Source: Fidelibacterota bacterium
GTDB taxonomy: Bacteria > Fidelibacterota > Marinisomatia > Marinisomatales > UBA1611
NCBI GenBank assembly: GCA_012964275.1
Contig: DTUG01000060.1
Coordinates: 1-17,004, forward strand
DNA: 17,004 bases
Direction of reading: 5' to 3'
The notes below the pieces were generated by a model. The model worked only from the letters and a program-made list of their open reading frames with translations. It made no database searches and was not told where the DNA came from. Below, one piece after another: positions 7,458-15,673 of this stretch; the stretch's first letter is position 1; the number at the start of each line of letters is the position of its first letter. The translations under genes and the position numbers were made by a program.

Positions 7458-7485
7458 ATTTGAGCTTAAAGATACAATCTCAAAT
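7458..7485. repeat. Inverted repeat in the tkt-ruvB gap
   Basis: Perfect 7-bp arms ATTTGAG (7458-7464) and CTCAAAT (7479-7485) are separated by 14 nt. The element starts 28 nt before the ruvB start codon, in the 88-nt space between the transketolase stop and ruvB. There is no U-tract after it in the transcribed direction, so it does not look like a normal terminator. It could be an operator, an mRNA stem-loop or chance. Confidence 0.3.
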
Positions 7486-7517
7486 AAGGGTCACCAAGTG
7501 GACTTCAGTGAGTTTTA

Positions 7518-9842
7518 TTAGTATAAAGGCAGGGACTCACGGAGTCTTTTTAGACGTTTGGTGCGATCTTTTGTAAATCTAATAATACTGGAGTAAATAT
7601 TGTGTCGATCTAAATGGGCTTCAGCGATAATTTCTTCTACACTACCCCCAGTTCGCCAACGATTATCCCAATCCGGTGAAACTGAATATTCATCCACAAG
7701 TTTATTGGCAATCCATTTATGCATAAGCCTGAGAGCACCGTTAGTGATTACCATGGCATCCTGCCATTCTTGTTCCGAAATGAGGGAATTGCGGTAATCT
7801 ACCGGTTGACGCTGGAAAAGTTCCCAACTGATAGCTGCTACCACTTTTACATTTGGTCCTTCTTCTTTGAGTTTGGGAAGAATCTGCACTAAGGAATTTG
7901 TAGAACTTGTCCCCCGAATAATTACAACACCTTCTTTTTCTTTATCTGCATCATAATCTTTAATGAGGTATGCGCCTTTTGAAACTTCATAATGGGAAGA
8001 TATGCCTAAAGCTTTTCGATCGGGGATTTCCACTGGTGGCCGAGTGAGATGGATCGCAATAATGGGAACATCAGTTTGCAGGGCCGAGGCTAGAGCTGGA
8101 GCTACCTCATTGTGTTCCCAAGGATGAAGATTAATAATGTGACCATCAGGAAAAAGCTGAGTAACACCGGGGGCAAAAATACCAAAATGAGTACGGCTAT
8201 CTTCTGCCGTTTCAGGACCAGAATGACCGGCAACCCAAAGCAGGCGACCAACTTTAATCTGGGAATCTTGGGCAATTTGACTAAAAAGACGAACAACTCC
8301 ATACTTTAGATAGCTGAATGAACCATAGGTGCTAAACGCACCTAAGAACCCATTATAATTCTCATAGGTATCTGGGTTAAAATTCACTGTGGCCAATCCC
8401 GCCATCATACCAGCATTGGTGAATTCCGTAATTCCTTGGGGCATGAGCGGGCTTTGGGGATTGGAATCCCGGTTAAACATTCCAAGATCTTCCGCATTTC
8501 CATATCCTTTCGCAAAACCAGAAATATTAGTAGAGTCGGCTAAATCAGCACTCATGGCGATAAACAAAGGACGGCCATAATGCTCCCGGCTGAAAGTATT
8601 TAACCAAGATACGACCTTCGAAAAACCAATTCGGTTTGGTGCTTTTTCACCTGGCAGTAAAAAAAGATCCCGAGGATATTGGGTAAAATCAAAGATCTTT
8701 TTATCCTCAAGCGGGTTAGATAATGAAACAGTACAGGATGAAATTTCTTTCGGAACTGACTCACCAATTTCTACCAATTCATCTGCCAAATAATCCACTA
8801 AATCTTGATTGCTTTTCAAAACAGAAAATACTGTTGTAAAATAAGATATAGCCTGTTCCACTTGATCCCCCCAAGATTCAGCTTCTGGGGCACCAAAATC
8901 GTGGAATTGCACACTATATTTATCTGTAAAGTCCAGTTTTGTTTTCCAGAATAATTCAGAGTTTCGCTTATGGGGAACACCATGCGATTTTTCATCATAT
9001 ACATAATATCCTCTTCCTTTCCGGCTCTTGGCATAAATCATCTTGGGCACGTGTTTCTGATCGTTGGTTACTAAAAGATCAAAATATGCCTGTGTGAATT
9101 TTTTCCAATCCTCATTATTATCACATCCCTCAACATGCCAACCCTTCTGCGTGAAAAGATCACCTGGAGAACCATGAACAATAGAACTAAATGGACGGCT
9201 ATCGATCCCATAGTCGTTCCAATCTACGTAATACACTAAATTATCTAATCCCAATCCCCAAGCAGAGTTGAGAGTTTCATGAGTAGCTCCGGTCGTAAGT
9301 CCGCCTTCTCCCTCAAACGCAAATACTTTAACATCACCTACTCCAGCTAATTTTAAAGCTAGGGCTTCTCCCGCAGCAGGTGGAGAGCCATGTCCGCTGG
9401 GTCCAGTATTAAATTTAAAAAAAAGTGTTTTACCTGCCATTTCCGCATGGCCGGGCAAACCTCCAACACGTCGCAAAGTTAGTAAGTCTTCCCAAACCAA
9501 TTGGTGTTCTTGCCCTTTATAATTCAAATATCTTTTTTCACCGGTTTGATTGTACTTTATTCGCAACGCTTCATTCAACACGGCTAATGTAGAGTACACC
9601 ATGGGATTATCATGGCCGGCTACCAATACAAATCTATCTGCGAATCGTTTGCCGGGTTCCCGGATATCCCATCTCATTGCTCCAGATAGAAGAGTAATAA
9701 GCATACCATGAACCTTGGAGCGGGATCCTCCTGGATGTCCACTCTGGCGCAAATTAAGCATTATATCAATACACTGATCGATGAGATCTTTGGTAATCTC
9801 CCAATATTTAAAATATTGATTTAATTCTACTGGGGATTTCAT
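7518..9842 (-). CDS. Transketolase-family thiamine-diphosphate enzyme, long atypical form
   Basis: A cytosolic ThDP enzyme of the transketolase fold; in typical members it moves two-carbon units between sugar phosphates. At 774 residues it is about 110 longer than E. coli TktA. The N-terminal ThDP-binding domain shows SGHPGGSRS (34-42), GHDNP (76-80), GPSGHGSPPA (147-156), GEG (178-180) and WND (208-210), then KSHGVPH (285-291). The pyrimidine domain has GRPLFIAMSADLADSTN (423-439), the putative catalytic Glu473 in ITEFTNAG, and HSGPETAEDSRTH (540-552). A C-terminal domain follows. The usual GDG metal motif is GEG, and DGPTHQ is replaced by AEDSRTH. The start overlaps the uvrA stop (ATGA, 9842-9839). 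Transketolase family is firm; the true substrate is open, so no gene symbol is given. Confidence 0.88.
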   Translation of the reverse strand: MKSPVELNQYFKYWEITKDLIDQCIDIMLNLRQSGHPGGSRSKVHGMLITLLSGAMRWDIREPGKRFADRFVLVAGHDNPMVYSTLAVLNEALRIKYNQTGEKRYLNYKGQEHQLVWEDLLTLRRVGGLPGHAEMAGKTLFFKFNTGPSGHGSPPAAGEALALKLAGVGDVKVFAFEGEGGLTTGATHETLNSAWGLGLDNLVYYVDWNDYGIDSRPFSSIVHGSPGDLFTQKGWHVEGCDNNEDWKKFTQAYFDLLVTNDQKHVPKMIYAKSRKGRGYYVYDEKSHGVPHKRNSELFWKTKLDFTDKYSVQFHDFGAPEAESWGDQVEQAISYFTTVFSVLKSNQDLVDYLADELVEIGESVPKEISSCTVSLSNPLEDKKIFDFTQYPRDLFLLPGEKAPNRIGFSKVVSWLNTFSREHYGRPLFIAMSADLADSTNISGFAKGYGNAEDLGMFNRDSNPQSPLMPQGITEFTNAGMMAGLATVNFNPDTYENYNGFLGAFSTYGSFSYLKYGVVRLFSQIAQDSQIKVGRLLWVAGHSGPETAEDSRTHFGIFAPGVTQLFPDGHIINLHPWEHNEVAPALASALQTDVPIIAIHLTRPPVEIPDRKALGISSHYEVSKGAYLIKDYDADKEKEGVVIIRGTSSTNSLVQILPKLKEEGPNVKVVAAISWELFQRQPVDYRNSLISEQEWQDAMVITNGALRLMHKWIANKLVDEYSVSPDWDNRWRTGGSVEEIIAEAHLDRHNIYSSIIRFTKDRTKRLKRLRESLPLY

Positions 9843-12682
9843 GCTACTTTTTCTTTACTATTCAACACTTGGGATAAAAACAAACCAGTATAAGATTCTT
9901 TTACCGTCACAATATCTTCAGGGGTACCAGCAGCTACCACAGTTCCACCTTTATTACCTCCCTCTGGACCTAAATCAATAATCCAATCAGACGTTTTTAT
10001 CACATCTAAATTATGCTCTATTACTACAACTGTGTTTCCCCTATCAACTAACTTTTGCAAAACATCTAACAACACACGGATGTCCTCAAAATGTAAACCA
10101 GTAGTGGGTTCATCCAGGATATACATTGTTTTAGCTGCACTAACTTTAGAAAGTTCCGTGGACAACTTAACCCGTTGGGCTTCACCCCCGGACAGTGTCG
10201 TGGCCTGCTGACCCAGATGAATGTATCCCAGTCCTACATCATACAATGTCTGCAATTTTTTCTTTATTGGGGGAATATTCTTAAAAAATTTTAGAGCATT
10301 AGTAACCGGCATATCCAAAATATCAGCGACAGATTTCCCACGATACTTTACTTCCAGCGTTTCTCTGTTGTAGCGTTTGCCATTACATACTTCGCATGTT
10401 ATATATACATCTGGTAAAAAATTCATTTCAATTTTAATAATACCATCCCCTTTACAGGATTCACAACGGCCTCCCTTCACATTGAAGGAAAATCTGCCTG
10501 GCTTATATCCCCTAATCTTGGATTCCGGCAACTTAGCAAATAAATCACGAATGTGCGTAAAAACGCCTGTATAGGTGGCAGGATTTGACCTTGGGGTACG
10601 ACCGATAGGTCTTTGATTGATCTCCACCACTTTATCCAAGAATTGTGTTCCGTTTATAGATTCATGAGGCAATGGATAGGCCCGGGCACCACTCAGTGAC
10701 TTCGTGAGGGCAGGATAGAGGGTCTCATTTATTAAAGTGCTTTTGCCGCTACCGGACACACCGGTGACTACAATAAATCGGCCCAGCGGAAATTCCACGT
10801 TTACTTTTTTAAGATTGTTGCCTTCAGCGCCCCGCAAAATCAGAAATTCAGATTTTGAATTACGGCGAAAATTCGGGGTTTTAATTTCTCGTTTTCCGGA
10901 TAAATATTGCCCAGTAAGTGAATTTTTCACGTGGAGTAATTGTTTCGGTTTGCCGGCATAAATAATCTCACCACCCAATTTTCCCGCACCTGGACCTAAA
11001 TCTATGATATAATCAGCAGCTTTCATGGTGTCCCGATCATGTTCGACAACTAGTATAGAATTCCCAATATCGCGAAGGGTTTTCAATGTATTGAGCAAAC
11101 GGTTATTATCTCTCGGGTGTAATCCAATAGATGGTTCATCCAATATATATATAACACCCATAAGTTGAGAACCAATTTGAGTAGCCAGACGAATTCGCTG
11201 TGCTTCGCCCCCAGAAAGCGTAGCAGCAGAACGATCCAATGTAAGATAGCTCAAACCCACATTAATAAGAAAACTGAGTCGCTGGTGAATCTCTTTCAGG
11301 ATTTGCCCCGCAATAGCCAATTCCATTTTGGTTAAAGAAAGTTCATCAAAATAAGTTTGGATTTCGGTGATAGACATAGCTGACAACTCCCCCAAGTTCA
11401 TCCCACAAACTTGTACACCTAAGCTTTCCTTACGGAGACGGGCTCCATGGCATTCGGAGCATGGGCTCATACTCATAAACTGTTCAATCCATTCTCGAAT
11501 ACCAGTAGATTTTGTCTGTTTGTAACGTCGTACCAAATTCGGAATGGCACCCTCCCAGCCACCAGTATAAGTACCAGTCCAACGTTCTGATCTATACTGC
11601 ATTTTATATTTATTATCGCCAGTTCCATAAAGAAGAATCATCCTCACTTCTGGACTAAGCTTAATCCATGAGGTTGTAAAGTTGAACTCCAAATGACGCG
11701 ACAAACTTTTAAGAATGCTGCCGTACCAATTCCCTCTGGGTTGTTCCCCCAGTGGAGCGATGGCACCCTGGATTAAGGATTTATTTTTATCCGGAACTAC
11801 CAGTTCCGGATTTACTTCCATGTGAGAACCAATACCATCACACTTAGTACAAGCTCCATAAGGCGAATTAAATGAGAACATCCGTGGTATTAATTCTTCC
11901 ATACTAATTTCACAATCAGGACAGGCGAAATGTTCGCTGAAAATATGTTCTTTATCCGGAAGTTCATGAACCAACAATAATCCGTTACTAATTTTCAAAG
12001 CAAGTTCTACAGATTCAGTCAATCGCTCATGAATTGTTTTCTTTAGAATTATCCGGTCTACCACTACTTCGATTGTGTGTGTTTTCTTTTTATTCAAAAT
12101 AATTTTATCATCAACTGCTAATACTTCCCCATCCACACACACTCGTAAGAATCCTTCGCGACGAATTTCTTCAATCACACCTTTATGTTCACCCTTTCGA
12201 CCACGAATCAACGGTGCAAGAATATGGATTTTTGTCCCCAGTTTAAACTTTCGAATTATGTCTACAATTTGTTGAACCGATTGTTTCTGAATCGGCTTTC
12301 CACACTTCCAGCAGTGCGGGACACCTATATGAGCAAAAAGTAATCGCAGATAGTCATGAATTTCTGTAACAGTTCCTACGGTAGAGCGGGGATTGCGAGC
12401 AGTGGTCTTTTGCTGGATAGAAATAGCGGGAGAAAGACCATCGATGGCATCCATGTCTGGCTTTTCCATCAAACCCAAGAATTGTCGGGCATATGATGAT
12501 AAAGATTCTACATAACGACGCTGTCCCTCAGCATAAATAGTATCAAAAGCCAGTGAAGATTTCCCCGAACCGGATAAACCTGTAATTACCACCAGTTTGT
12601 CACGAGGAATAGCAACATCAATATTTTTAAGATTGTGCTGCCGGGCACCTTTTATTATGATTTTATCAGTCGGTTTGGCCAT
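9839..12682 (-). CDS. uvrA: UvrABC excision nuclease subunit A
   Basis: ATPase that recognises bulky DNA lesions and loads UvrB in nucleotide excision repair. The full-length protein has 947 residues. The first ABC module has Walker A TGLSGSGKSS (34-43), a CWKC half-finger (124-127) and a Zn module with CPDC (254-257) and CTKC (278-281). Its signature is LSGGEAQR (489-496) and Walker B is YILDEPSIGL (512-521). The second module has Walker A TGVSGSGKST (640-649), Zn pairs CESC (740-743) and CEVC (763-766), LSGGEAQR (830-837) and YILDEPTTGL (854-863). MAKPTDKIIIKGARQHNL is a normal UvrA start; only a weak G-run precedes it. It is the first gene of the leftward cluster, divergent from algH. Confidence 0.98.
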   Translation of the reverse strand: MAKPTDKIIIKGARQHNLKNIDVAIPRDKLVVITGLSGSGKSSLAFDTIYAEGQRRYVESLSSYARQFLGLMEKPDMDAIDGLSPAISIQQKTTARNPRSTVGTVTEIHDYLRLLFAHIGVPHCWKCGKPIQKQSVQQIVDIIRKFKLGTKIHILAPLIRGRKGEHKGVIEEIRREGFLRVCVDGEVLAVDDKIILNKKKTHTIEVVVDRIILKKTIHERLTESVELALKISNGLLLVHELPDKEHIFSEHFACPDCEISMEELIPRMFSFNSPYGACTKCDGIGSHMEVNPELVVPDKNKSLIQGAIAPLGEQPRGNWYGSILKSLSRHLEFNFTTSWIKLSPEVRMILLYGTGDNKYKMQYRSERWTGTYTGGWEGAIPNLVRRYKQTKSTGIREWIEQFMSMSPCSECHGARLRKESLGVQVCGMNLGELSAMSITEIQTYFDELSLTKMELAIAGQILKEIHQRLSFLINVGLSYLTLDRSAATLSGGEAQRIRLATQIGSQLMGVIYILDEPSIGLHPRDNNRLLNTLKTLRDIGNSILVVEHDRDTMKAADYIIDLGPGAGKLGGEIIYAGKPKQLLHVKNSLTGQYLSGKREIKTPNFRRNSKSEFLILRGAEGNNLKKVNVEFPLGRFIVVTGVSGSGKSTLINETLYPALTKSLSGARAYPLPHESINGTQFLDKVVEINQRPIGRTPRSNPATYTGVFTHIRDLFAKLPESKIRGYKPGRFSFNVKGGRCESCKGDGIIKIEMNFLPDVYITCEVCNGKRYNRETLEVKYRGKSVADILDMPVTNALKFFKNIPPIKKKLQTLYDVGLGYIHLGQQATTLSGGEAQRVKLSTELSKVSAAKTMYILDEPTTGLHFEDIRVLLDVLQKLVDRGNTVVVIEHNLDVIKTSDWIIDLGPEGGNKGGTVVAAGTPEDIVTVKESYTGLFLSQVLNSKEKVA

Positions 12683-12834
12683 ATATAAAACCCCACGGGC
12701 AAGTCAAATTTTGTGCATCATTGAATTTACAGTTGTTATTAAATGTAGCCAAAAAACGATTTGCAATTATTCCTATACTTGCTTTGGGGTGGTCTTTACT
12801 TGACTCCCCCAATTATTTATGCCTACTTTGACAT
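12683..12834. promoter_or_regulatory. Divergent intergenic region between uvrA and algH
   Basis: A 152-bp A+T-rich gap that must hold the promoters for both directions. On the minus strand TTGACT (12707-12702) lies 16 bp before TATATG, which overlaps the uvrA start codon. On the plus strand TTGACT (12800-12805) is followed by a poor -10 (TACTTT at 12824-12829), just before the algH ATG at 12835. Both placements would give transcripts with almost no leader, so the true promoters may lie elsewhere in the gap. No LexA-type palindrome was found near uvrA. Confidence 0.4.
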
Positions 12835-13389
12835 ATGGGATCACTAAAAAACCATATTCTTATATCCATGCCCCATATGGGAGACCCCTTCTTTGGAAAA
12901 TCAGTGGTTTTTATCTGCGAACACAATACAGATGGAGCGATGGGCTTGATCATTAATAAACCTTTCAAAGAACCAAATCTCAATGACCTACTTGAAAAGC
13001 TCTATATAGATGATGACAGTTTACTTTCTTTATCAGTAGATATTTATTTTGGTGGTCCAGTGCTTTTAGAAAGAGGTATCATCTTACATTGTGCTGACTT
13101 TGAATCAGAAGGCACTATCGGCATTTCTAATGAGTTTGCCATTACCAGCCAGAAAACCATTTTAAAAGAATTGCAAAATCAATCAAACATGCGTCATAAA
13201 CTGATTTTGGGGCATGCTGGATGGAGCCCGGGACAACTTGAAAGAGAAATAGAGAATGGTGACTGGTTATTACAATCTACAACTCAAGATTTCGTATTTG
13301 AAGTACCAGCAGATCAGATGTGGCAACAGGCTGCGGGCTCTATTGGAATGGATGTAGGTGATATTTCAGGTATTGGCGGACAAGCTTGA
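12835..13389 (+). CDS. algH: YqgE/AlgH family protein (UPF0301, DUF179)
   Basis: A conserved small cytosolic protein. It was named AlgH in Pseudomonas as a regulator of alginate genes, but its biochemical function is not settled. The 184-residue length is typical. Characteristic segments are LISMPHMGDPFFGKSVVFIC (9-28), EHNTDGAMGLIINKP (29-43), YFGGPVLLERG (71-81) and GHAGWSPGQLE (126-136). The start is fixed by an in-frame TGA only two codons upstream (12829-12831), so ATG 12835 is the first usable ATG; it has no SD. It is the only plus-strand gene here, divergent from uvrA and convergent with the SulP gene, and so is probably monocistronic. Confidence 0.93.
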   Translation: MGSLKNHILISMPHMGDPFFGKSVVFICEHNTDGAMGLIINKPFKEPNLNDLLEKLYIDDDSLLSLSVDIYFGGPVLLERGIILHCADFESEGTIGISNEFAITSQKTILKELQNQSNMRHKLILGHAGWSPGQLEREIENGDWLLQSTTQDFVFEVPADQMWQQAAGSIGMDVGDISGIGGQA

Positions 13390-13395
13390 AAAGAA

Positions 13396-13452
13396 TCTCT
13401 ATTTAACTTAAAAAATATTCCCATAGCATAAATAGGAGAGTGGTTTCTTTTT
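13396..13452 (+). terminator. Stem-loop terminator between convergent algH and sulP genes
   Basis: TCTCTATTTA (13396-13405) pairs with TAAATAGGAGA (13429-13439) as a 10-bp stem with one bulged G (13435) and a 23-nt loop. A T-rich run (TTTCTTTTT, 13444-13452) follows four bases after the stem's outer edge. It starts seven bases after the algH stop. The stem is A+T rich with a large loop, so it is weaker than a classic intrinsic terminator. It may act in both directions, because a shorter TTCTTTT run follows it on the minus strand. Confidence 0.45.
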
Positions 13453-13460
13453 AAATAGCC

Positions 13461-15647
13461 TTAGCGGAAGAGTGCTTGGATGGTGGCGTTTGATTCTGCC
13501 AATCGGTCGCTCAACAGTTTTACCACGTAGGTGTGGAGTTCTGTGGCTTTCTCCGGGGCTTCCAGATTCATCTTCTTAAAATTCTCCTTGGATAAATAGT
13601 TTATCCTACAATCTACATCGGTTACTACGGAAGCAGATGCTTTAGACCCCAGGTATAGACTTACCTCTCCTACGACTGTCCCCGGCCCTAAGGTTTTCAG
13701 GCGAATCTGTTTCCCTGTACCTGAATCCAACTTCACCGTGATATGGCCAGATTCGAGAAAATAGATACCTCCCGGGTTTTTACCCTGTTCAATAATAACT
13801 GTGTCTGCGGGAACATCCCGGTCTTCTAAATATCCCGAAATTTGGGTGAACATGGTTCTAAAAACGTTATTATCCCAAGGTCTGGAAACGGCATCGGAAT
13901 CCTTCAGAACAGATTGAATAATTTGCTCTTCGCACCACTCCAGTCCGTGATCTAGATCCACAAAAGTTTGAATAATATTAGAATCATCCGGGATGAGCCC
14001 CTCAGTTTTTAACTGGCCGGCCATGTCTTCACTCAATCCGCAGAGCAGTACCTGGAATTGGTGTTTTTCGGCCATGATCTTCAGTTTATTAAAACTATTC
14101 ACCACCGATGAGTCCAGACCAGTCACCTGCCGGAAGTCGAACAAAAGATATTTCAGCGGATCGGTGGCGGCACTTTCAATGCGGTCTAATACCCGTTGTA
14201 AAAGCCGGTTCGCGGTGCCAAAGAAAATGAATCCCTGCAGGGGCAGGATGAAAATCTGGTCGCCATTGTCCTCCAGGATTTGCCGCAAGTGTTCGGAGCG
14301 TTCCACATTGCTGTTGAAGGTTTTGCCGGTAAGTTCATGCTTGATCACCTCCACCTTGGAATAATTGATCACAAAGAGAACGATGGACATGAGCAGACCG
14401 ATGACAATCCCCTCCAGGAAACCTACGGTGCCGATGACAATAAGAATCAGCAGAATGACCAGATAATCGCTCTTGTGCAGCCGTTTCCATGTGTCCACCA
14501 GCCACTCCACTAAAAATTCCAGGCCCAGATTCAAGAGCAAGCCGCCGAGGATCACCTTGGGGAAAATTGATAACACTTGCGCTCCAACAAGCAGGGCAAT
14601 GCCGCAGAAGACTGCCACAATAATGCTGGGGAGCCGGGAACGGGCGCCGATATTGTAAGCCATGGATGTCTCGCTGAGAGTCAGGTATCCCGCCGGTGTC
14701 CCGGCCAGACCTACCAGGATGTTGCTGTAACCGGTTAACCGCAGTTCCTTATCTAAATCGAAATCCTCCTTCACAATCAGTTCCAGCCCGCTATAGTTAA
14801 ACAGAATCGAAATAGCGTTCAGGATCATCATGGTGGCAATTGCGGGTAGGTGCACAATGAAAAGATCCCATCGAAAATCAGGAACATACTGGAACGGCAG
14901 CCCGGGGAAGAGTCCACCTTCCGGAAATGGTCCCAGTAAAAAACCTCTGTTTTCCAATTCCCCAAAAGTGAAACCCTGGGCAAACATGATCCCATAGAAC
15001 AGGATAATGCTCCCGGCCAGAATTCCCGGAGTTAAGAAATAATGACTGAATCTACGGCCGGCTAGAAGCAAAACCACAGCAAAGACCAGCCCCGGCAGCC
15101 ATTGGAGCAAGGTGCCGCTATCAATAAAACGCCCAACGTTGGCCAATGTCAAATCCATATCCGTCATCATGGTAAAGGAAAATTTGACAATGAGCCAGCC
15201 GGTTCCCGCCAGAAATCCGCCCACTACAGGAAATGGAATAAAGCGCACCAGTTTCCCTAACTTGAAGCGGCCCAGGATCCAGAAAAACAATCCCACAAGC
15301 ACCGAAGTAATGCCAATGGCAACAAAGATGAATTGATAAGCTTCCTCAGCTGTCATTTGCCCGCTTATGCCTGCCCCTAGGCTGGCGGCCATGAGGGCCA
15401 AAATGGCGATGGGAATATCCTGGGGGGCAATCAGGATCAGTGGATAGGTGGCAGTGATGGCAGAAAAAAGAGCGAAAATGACCGATCCCACCAGAAGAAT
15501 TCCAATCCCCTGGGACAGATAGGGCGAGAGTGGTCCGGTAAAAATAAGAGCAGCCAGAGCCATGGCTGACACCACAAAGATGATACCATTAATGGTTCCA
15601 GCAATCAGGCTGGGAATAAAATCAGATACTGCAGAATCTTTGGTCAT
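13461..15647 (-). CDS. SulP/SLC26-type membrane transporter with STAS and cyclic-nucleotide-binding-like domains
   Basis: Predicted inner-membrane anion or solute carrier of 728 residues. The membrane part (about 8-430) has a dozen or more hydrophobic helices, with APQDIPIAILALMAASL (74-90), FIPFPVVGGFLAGTGW (136-151) and TLSETSMAYNIGARSR (323-338) as recognisable SulP-like segments. A STAS domain follows at about 460-580, with FDFRQVTGLDSS (503-514) holding the loop Ser pair. A C-terminal cNMP-binding-like domain covers about 590-728 (VVGEVSLYLGSKASASV, 658-674). Its binding-cassette Glu661 remains, but the Arg expected before S/T-A is Ala. The open frame extends 70 codons upstream into the permease gene. 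I chose ATG 15647 because the extension overlaps the permease and is not SulP-like. It lies 26 nt after the permease stop. The membrane part is G+C rich compared with its neighbours. Confidence 0.85.
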   Translation of the reverse strand: MTKDSAVSDFIPSLIAGTINGIIFVVSAMALAALIFTGPLSPYLSQGIGILLVGSVIFALFSAITATYPLILIAPQDIPIAILALMAASLGAGISGQMTAEEAYQFIFVAIGITSVLVGLFFWILGRFKLGKLVRFIPFPVVGGFLAGTGWLIVKFSFTMMTDMDLTLANVGRFIDSGTLLQWLPGLVFAVVLLLAGRRFSHYFLTPGILAGSIILFYGIMFAQGFTFGELENRGFLLGPFPEGGLFPGLPFQYVPDFRWDLFIVHLPAIATMMILNAISILFNYSGLELIVKEDFDLDKELRLTGYSNILVGLAGTPAGYLTLSETSMAYNIGARSRLPSIIVAVFCGIALLVGAQVLSIFPKVILGGLLLNLGLEFLVEWLVDTWKRLHKSDYLVILLILIVIGTVGFLEGIVIGLLMSIVLFVINYSKVEVIKHELTGKTFNSNVERSEHLRQILEDNGDQIFILPLQGFIFFGTANRLLQRVLDRIESAATDPLKYLLFDFRQVTGLDSSVVNSFNKLKIMAEKHQFQVLLCGLSEDMAGQLKTEGLIPDDSNIIQTFVDLDHGLEWCEEQIIQSVLKDSDAVSRPWDNNVFRTMFTQISGYLEDRDVPADTVIIEQGKNPGGIYFLESGHITVKLDSGTGKQIRLKTLGPGTVVGEVSLYLGSKASASVVTDVDCRINYLSKENFKKMNLEAPEKATELHTYVVKLLSDRLAESNATIQALFR

Positions 15648-15673
15648 CCTAAACTTATTCAGGAACCAAGAAT

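Noticed and set aside
12726..12749. TACA-N12-TGTA half-palindrome upstream of uvrA as an SOS/LexA box
   Set aside because: Arms are only 4 bp and match neither CTGT-N8-ACAG nor GAAC-N4-GTTC. Such short arms are common by chance.
13993..14513. Two plus-strand open frames opposite the SulP gene
   Set aside because: The minus strand clearly encodes the STAS domain and last membrane helices here. The plus-strand frames are Ser/Pro/Cys-rich shadows.
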